The notes under the pieces: model-generated
Database searches by the model: none
Told to the model about the DNA's origin: nothing
What the model saw: the letters and a program-made list of their open reading frames with translations, nothing else
Program-made: the position numbers and the translations under genes
Source of the DNA: Pseudomonadota bacterium
GTDB taxonomy: Bacteria > Pseudomonadota > Alphaproteobacteria > Rhizobiales > Methylopilaceae
Assembly: GCA_023389135.1 (NCBI GenBank)
Contig: JAEWEX010000483.1
Coordinates: forward strand, 1 to 10,196
DNA: 10,196 nucleotides
Reading direction: 5' to 3'
In this document: one piece after another, positions 6,365-10,196 of the stretch
How the letters are laid out: the number at the start of each line of letters is the position of its first letter
How positions within the stretch are numbered: the stretch's first letter is position 1

Positions 6365-6383
6365 GACGGCGAAGGCGGCCGTC
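6365..6383 (-). terminator. Stem-loop immediately after the alpha/beta hydrolase stop
   Basis: GACGGC, a seven-base loop, then GCCGTC form a perfect 6-bp GC-rich stem that touches the TGA at 6384-6386. On the transcribed (minus) strand it is followed by AGGTCAACTC rather than a T-run. It could therefore be a weak or factor-assisted terminator or an RNA-stabilising 3' hairpin separating the hydrolase from the transporter operon. Confidence 0.35.
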
Positions 6384-7541
6384 TCAAAGGTTGTCCGCGA
6401 GCCAGTCGCCAACGATGTTGATGCCGCGCGGGCGGTCATCGACATGGGCGTGGGCCGAGCCCGGCTCGCCCGGCCCGACGACGGTCAGCGTCTTGCGGGC
6501 GGAGCCGATGGCGTCGAACAGCTTCTGCGCGCTGGCAACCGGCACCACGCGATCCTCGGCGCCGTGGGTCACCAGGAACGGGCATTCGATGCTTCCTGCG
6601 ACGTCCGCGAGGCTGAACTTCCGGGCGATGGCGATGGCGTCCTCCGGCGTTTCGGCGCCCACCACCCACTGGAACTGGAAGTTCGACTGGGAGGTGGAGC
6701 CGGGGTTCTCCTGGTTCTTGCGTCGCACCGCTTCCTGGAAGCCTGCAAGGTCCCAGTGGAGCGCGCTCATGGCGACGCCCGCCGCATAGCGCTTCTCGAA
6801 GGCGGCGATCCGCGAGGAATAATATCCGCCAAAGCTGTATCCCATGATGGCGACCCGTGCCGGATCGACCTCCGGCCGCGCCGCCATGAACTCGTAGGCC
6901 AGGCCGCCGGGAACCTCGTAATCGTGGCGGCTGTGGATGTCGCGCATGCGACGGCTCTCTCCCTGGCCGGGGCCATCGAGGCACAGCACGCTGATGCCGC
7001 GGCGAGACAGTTCCAGCCCGGCGAAGACGACGCTCATCTCCTTGGCGTTGTCCATGCCGTTGAGGATGACCACGCCGGGCGCCGGGCCGCTGACGCCCTC
7101 GGCGGGCACGAACAGGCCGGGCAGGGAGTTGCCCTCATAGGGCACCTCCACGAACTGGATCTGCGGGTAGCGCAGGCGGATGCCGGCATGGAAGGCGTGG
7201 TAGGCGCGCGCGCCTGCCGCCTTCTTCTCCTCCCCTGGGAAGATGAACCGCTCGGCATTGTAGAGATAGTGGCCGGCACGCATGAAATAGTCGCCGGCCG
7301 AGCGCGGATGGCCGCTGGCTTGCGCCTCCTCGGCGCGCCGCTGCAGCTGCTCGCCCTTGGCCGCCCACTCGTCGCGCCATGCATCCATGTCGCCCTGGCG
7401 GGAGGACAGACGGTCGCAGACTTCCTCGATCTCGCCCAGATTGACGACGCCGTAGGGCGCCATGCCCTTCATGATGAGGACTGCGTTCGACCACAGGAAA
7501 TTGCCCGGGAAATGCTCGACCCAGGTGCCGCATTCGGCCAT
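6384..7541 (-). CDS. Alpha/beta hydrolase, 2,6-dihydroxypseudooxynicotine hydrolase-like
   Basis: This is a cytoplasmic serine hydrolase of 385 residues. Residues 1-125 form a helix-rich extension (YFMRAGHYLYNAERF, 85-99), as in the 2,6-dihydroxypseudooxynicotine hydrolase/FrsA-like group, some of which cleave C-C bonds beside a ketone. The catalytic fold follows: PGVVILNGMDNAKE (155-168), LDGPGQGES (188-196), the nucleophile elbow GYSFGG (234-239, Ser236), the acid in THGAEDRVVP (325-334, Asp330), and the base near SAHAHVDDR (362-370, His364 or His366). All triad positions are present. The start at 7541 has GGGAGGA (7550-7556) with an 8-base spacer. It has its own upstream gap of 155 bp and lies between the molybdenum hydroxylase and the LigI-like gene. 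It might equally be an esterase or amidase; the C-C hydrolase idea rests on family likeness and neighbours. Confidence 0.82.
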   Translation of the reverse strand: MAECGTWVEHFPGNFLWSNAVLIMKGMAPYGVVNLGEIEEVCDRLSSRQGDMDAWRDEWAAKGEQLQRRAEEAQASGHPRSAGDYFMRAGHYLYNAERFIFPGEEKKAAGARAYHAFHAGIRLRYPQIQFVEVPYEGNSLPGLFVPAEGVSGPAPGVVILNGMDNAKEMSVVFAGLELSRRGISVLCLDGPGQGESRRMRDIHSRHDYEVPGGLAYEFMAARPEVDPARVAIMGYSFGGYYSSRIAAFEKRYAAGVAMSALHWDLAGFQEAVRRKNQENPGSTSQSNFQFQWVVGAETPEDAIAIARKFSLADVAGSIECPFLVTHGAEDRVVPVASAQKLFDAIGSARKTLTVVGPGEPGSAHAHVDDRPRGINIVGDWLADNL

Positions 7542-7696
7542 CTGCTGCTTCCTCCCGACCGGCTGGCTGCTACCGCCGGTTTCATATTTGAATTATTGCA
7601 ATCGAAGCGTGCCAGCCCGAAGACTAGCATCTCAATTACTCGCGGCAATCCTGTCTATCCGCATTCACCGTCAAATTTTTCGAAAAGATCGAATGA
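7542..7696 (-). promoter_or_regulatory. AT-rich intergenic region, probable promoter of the alpha/beta hydrolase gene
   Basis: This is the most AT-rich patch of the window. It holds the perfect palindromes ATTGCAAT (7595-7602) and TTTTCGAAAA (7677-7686), and GATC-gaat-GATC at 7687-7698. GGCTGGC (7561-7567) and GCCAGCC (7611-7617) are perfect 7-bp arms that could pair in a leader RNA, closing just before the ribosome site. A -35-like TTGACG on the minus strand (7669-7674) has no good -10 partner. The region suggests a regulated promoter; no single element is certain. Confidence 0.4.
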
Positions 7697-9811
7697 TCAC
7701 GCAAGCAGCGTCGCCATGATCCGCTCACGCGACAGCGGCAGGTCGCGGATGCGGGCGCCGAGCGCGCGGGCGACGGCGTTGCCGACGGCGGCAGCCGTCG
7801 GCCCCAGCGCCACCTCGCCGATGCCGAGCGGCGGTTCGTCCGGCATCTCCATCAGCACGGTCTCCACGGCGGGAACCTCCGAAAAGCGCAGGATCGGATA
7901 AGTCTCCCACGTGTCGGAGACGATGCGGCCGGCCGCGAACCTAACCTGTTCCTTTACAGTAAAGCTGACCGCCTGCACCACGCCGCCCTCGATCTGGTTG
8001 ATCGCTCCGTCGGGATTGATCACGAGGCCGGCATCGACAGCGCACCAGACGCGTTCGACCCGAACCTCCTCCTCGACGGAAACGTCAGCGACCGCAGCCA
8101 TGTAGGCCGCAGTGTTCTTGTAGCGTGCGAATCCCAGGCCGAGCGCGCGGCCGCCGCCGGTCGCCTTGCCCGGCCACCCTGCGAGGGCTGCCGCCCGCGA
8201 CACCACGGCGCGCGCCCGGTCGTCACGCAGCAGGCCCAGGCGGTAGGCCAGGGGGTCGACGCCGGCGATCTCCGCCAGGTCGTCGATCATGCCCTCGATG
8301 GCGAATACGTTGAGGTGCGCACCGAGCGCACGCAGGGTGGTGGAGCGCAGAGGAAGGTCGGTCAGCACCCGGTGGACCATGCTGTGCGCCGGGATGTTGT
8401 AATAGGCCTCGGCGTTGCGCGTGGCGCCGCCGCCGCCGGCATCGGGTATGTCGGCCAGGCCCGCATCGTCGGGGTCCTTCCCGGCAATGGCCTCGTGCGC
8501 CACGAAGTTGGGACGGCCATGCATTCCCGGCCTGCGGCCCTGCACGGGGCTGCGCACGTCGATGGTCCAGTGCGCGGGGCGGCCTGCGCCATCCAGCTCG
8601 GCCCGTATGCCCACGGTCATGGCCGGTCCCAGAGGCGCGGCGCCCAACTCGTCCTCGCGCGACCATTGCACGCGCACCGTACGACCCTCGTTTCGCAGTG
8701 CCAGCCATGCCGCCTCGAAGGCTGCGTCGTCCGCGGGATTGTGGCCGTAGCAGCCGGCGCCGGGGCGGTGGATGACGTCAATGGCGGCAATACCGAGCCC
8801 CAGCGCCTCGGACAGCCATCTGCGCAGCACGAACACGCCCTGGGAGTGGGTCTCGACCGTCAGCCTGCCTTCTTGGAACGTCGCCAGGGCGCAGGATGGC
8901 GCGATGGAGCCATGGACCAGGCAGGGGCGGGAGAAGATGGCCTCCACCACCTGCCCGCCGCCGGGATTTTCGGCGCTGGACCACGCCACGTTGCGCTCGA
9001 CGCCGGCGGCTGCGGCCAGACGTTCGGGGCGGTCGATGTCGTCGGCGGGCGGGCGGCCCCCTTCCCAGACCGCCATCTGGCGAGCATGCGCCTGGGCGCG
9101 GATGGCGCAAACCTGATCGTCCGACAGGAAGGCGGCGAGATCGCCCTCGCGGACGATATCGACCGCGCCACCGGCGGCGCGCCGGATGCCCGCCTCGTCG
9201 AGGGCCGCAAGCCGTGCGCCCGGCCATGGGCGATGGAGCACGCGGGCGTGCAGGACGCTGGCGGGCGCGATGTCGTGGATGAAGCCCGGCGCAGCGATCT
9301 TGCCGGCCAGGTCGAGCCGCGGCAGGCTGCGGCCGACGAACCGATATTCGTCGCCGCGCCGCGTCGGGGCGGAACCGGTCGCGGTGCGGTCGAGGTCGAG
9401 GCCGAGCGACCAGTAGTCGTGGCCGGTGCCCGCGCCGTCATGCAGCACGGCGCCACGCTCAATGGTCAGTTGCGCCGCGGCGCAGCCCAGCGCCCCCGCT
9501 GCGGCGTCCGTCGCAATGGCCCGCACCTCTGCGCAGACGAGCCTGATCGCGCCGCCGGACGCGCCGACCGAATTGCTGCCCGAAGTGAAGTTCTCGTCGG
9601 GCCCCGCCGGGGCCTCGCCGGAGGCGATGTCGATCTGATCGGGGTCGACCCCGAGTTCGTCCGCTGCGATCTGGACCAGCGCCGTCACGATACCCTGGCC
9701 GAGTTCGACCTTGCCGGTCGAGATCCGCACGCGGCCGGCGCGCTCGAAGCCGATCCACCGCGAGAGTTGCGGATTGTCCTGAAGGCTCTTCGGCAGGCTG
9801 TTGGGGATCAT
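7697..9811 (-). CDS. Xanthine dehydrogenase-family molybdopterin-binding subunit (IorB/NicB type)
   Basis: This is the large catalytic subunit of a two-subunit molybdenum hydroxylase, as in isoquinoline 1-oxidoreductase or nicotinate dehydrogenase; it inserts oxygen from water. The ATG at 9811 overlaps the small-subunit stop (ATGA) and gives 704 residues; upstream in-frame starts to 9886 add only low-complexity sequence antisense in style. Seen are the N-terminal RVRISTGKVELGQG (27-40), the cofactor loop region RPGAGCYGHNPADDAAFEAA (349-368), LGAHLNVFAIEGMIDDLA (496-513), CAVDAGLVINPDGAINQIEG (590-609), and GIGEVALGPTAAAVGNAVA (663-681), where Glu666 is the expected catalytic Glu. IorB proteins are often about 740 residues with a Tat signal; none is present here, so the enzyme is probably cytoplasmic. 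The substrate is unknown, though neighbours suggest a (hetero)aromatic or an aldehyde. Confidence 0.92.
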   Translation of the reverse strand: MIPNSLPKSLQDNPQLSRWIGFERAGRVRISTGKVELGQGIVTALVQIAADELGVDPDQIDIASGEAPAGPDENFTSGSNSVGASGGAIRLVCAEVRAIATDAAAGALGCAAAQLTIERGAVLHDGAGTGHDYWSLGLDLDRTATGSAPTRRGDEYRFVGRSLPRLDLAGKIAAPGFIHDIAPASVLHARVLHRPWPGARLAALDEAGIRRAAGGAVDIVREGDLAAFLSDDQVCAIRAQAHARQMAVWEGGRPPADDIDRPERLAAAAGVERNVAWSSAENPGGGQVVEAIFSRPCLVHGSIAPSCALATFQEGRLTVETHSQGVFVLRRWLSEALGLGIAAIDVIHRPGAGCYGHNPADDAAFEAAWLALRNEGRTVRVQWSREDELGAAPLGPAMTVGIRAELDGAGRPAHWTIDVRSPVQGRRPGMHGRPNFVAHEAIAGKDPDDAGLADIPDAGGGGATRNAEAYYNIPAHSMVHRVLTDLPLRSTTLRALGAHLNVFAIEGMIDDLAEIAGVDPLAYRLGLLRDDRARAVVSRAAALAGWPGKATGGGRALGLGFARYKNTAAYMAAVADVSVEEEVRVERVWCAVDAGLVINPDGAINQIEGGVVQAVSFTVKEQVRFAAGRIVSDTWETYPILRFSEVPAVETVLMEMPDEPPLGIGEVALGPTAAAVGNAVARALGARIRDLPLSRERIMATLLA

Positions 9812-10196
9812 GCCGGCGCGCCCGCGAGGTTCGCCGCCGCCCGCTCGACCGCGGCCAGAATGCGATTGTGGGCGCCGCACCGGCACAGATGCGGCTCCAG
9901 CGCCGCAACCACGGACGCGCGGTCAGGAGCGGGATCGCCGGCGAGCAGCGCGCGGGCCGAGATCAGAATGCCGGCGATGCAGTAGCCGCACTGCGCGGCC
10001 TGAAGTTCGATGAACGCGTCGTGCAGCGCGGAGAACACCGGGTCGGTGGCGAGGCCCTCGACGGTGGTGATCTCCCGGCCCGCGAGGGTCGCAATGTCGC
10101 GCGCGCAGGAGAAGGCCGGCCGACCGTCGACCAGGACCATGCAGGCGCCGCACTGTTCCGCCCCGCAGCCGAAGCGGGCGCAGCGCAGGCCGAGGT
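9808..10196 (-). CDS. (2Fe-2S)-binding small subunit of the molybdenum hydroxylase (partial, N-terminus missing)
   Basis: This subunit passes electrons from the molybdenum centre to an acceptor through two 2Fe-2S clusters. The frame is open to the right edge, and about 129 residues are visible. The plant-type cluster is complete: CGAEQCGACM, then a Cys 12 residues later in VDGRPAFSC. The second, four-helix cluster is QCGYC (with IAGILISARALL after it) and HLCRCGAHNRI. Family members are about 150-160 residues, so roughly 30-40 N-terminal residues are outside the window. An ATG at 10140 lies after the first cluster cysteines and is not the start. The gene overlaps the large-subunit gene by 4 bp, and both are surely co-transcribed and co-translated. 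An extra Cys in LGLRCARFGCG is unusual for the position but need not matter. Confidence 0.93.
   Translation of the reverse strand, partial: LGLRCARFGCGAEQCGACMVLVDGRPAFSCARDIATLAGREITTVEGLATDPVFSALHDAFIELQAAQCGYCIAGILISARALLAGDPAPDRASVVAALEPHLCRCGAHNRILAAVERAAANLAGAPA

Noticed and set aside
7597..7616. Possible sigma-54 promoter (TGGCACG ... TTGC on the minus strand)
   Set aside because: The GG and GC elements are 12 bases apart instead of the strictly required 10.
7697..9886. Longer molybdopterin subunit starting at 9886
   Set aside because: The extra 25 residues lie inside the small-subunit gene in another frame, are Arg/Gly-rich and lack a signal; the ATGA-coupled start at 9811 is better.
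8315..9985. 556-codon plus-strand open frame
   Set aside because: It is antisense to the molybdopterin subunit, which carries many family motifs; the antisense product has none.
1..10196. Mobile elements, CRISPR, tRNA or toxin-antitoxin genes
   Set aside because: No transposase or integrase frames, no long direct repeats, no spaced repeat array and no tRNA-like cloverleaf or CCA end were seen on reading both strands.

Overview
The window is a GC-rich, almost fully coding stretch of proteobacterial chromosome or megaplasmid. A tripartite tricarboxylate transporter (TTT/Bug), a PhnF-like GntR regulator and a two-subunit molybdenum hydroxylase together suggest an alphaproteobacterium with a large catabolic repertoire. 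This lineage call is an inference from gene content and base composition. No RNA gene, insertion sequence, CRISPR array, integrase or origin was seen.

Layout, left to right. (1) 1-56 (-): the first 18 codons of a secreted protein, cut by the window edge. (2) 196-918 (-): a GntR/HutC-family regulator resembling PhnF, with an 18-bp near-palindrome just past its stop. (3) 1013-1639 (+): the only plus-strand gene, divergent from the regulator, encoding a conserved protein of unknown function with an Ada-like 'RPCxxCR' motif. (4) 1597-6244 (-): a tight cluster, in transcription order LigI-like amidohydrolase, tctC, short HpcH/HpaI-type aldolase, tctB, tctA. From tctC to tctA the genes overlap by 4 bp or lie 3-4 bp apart. 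(5) 6384-7541 (-): an alpha/beta hydrolase with a helical N-terminal extension, resembling 2,6-dihydroxypseudooxynicotine hydrolase. (6) 7697-10196 (-): the molybdopterin subunit and the 3' part of the 2Fe-2S subunit gene of an IorAB/nicotinate-dehydrogenase-type hydroxylase, joined by an ATGA overlap.

The minus-strand genes from 10196 down to 1597 read as one catabolic module. A periplasmic receptor and membrane permease would import an organic acid. A molybdenum hydroxylase could add oxygen from water to a (hetero)aromatic ring or aldehyde. A serine hydrolase and a LigI-like hydrolase could open C-C or lactone bonds, and an aldolase-like enzyme could split or rearrange the product. This order of steps is inferred from family membership; the substrate cannot be read from the sequence. 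The least expected features are the aldolase-like gene placed between tctC and tctB, that protein's Arg at the usual catalytic His position and its missing internal segment, and the near-palindrome beside the PhnF-like regulator.

There is no gene-free stretch above 300 bases. The longest gaps are 57-195, 6245-6383 and 7542-7696, and each holds candidate regulatory structure described below.
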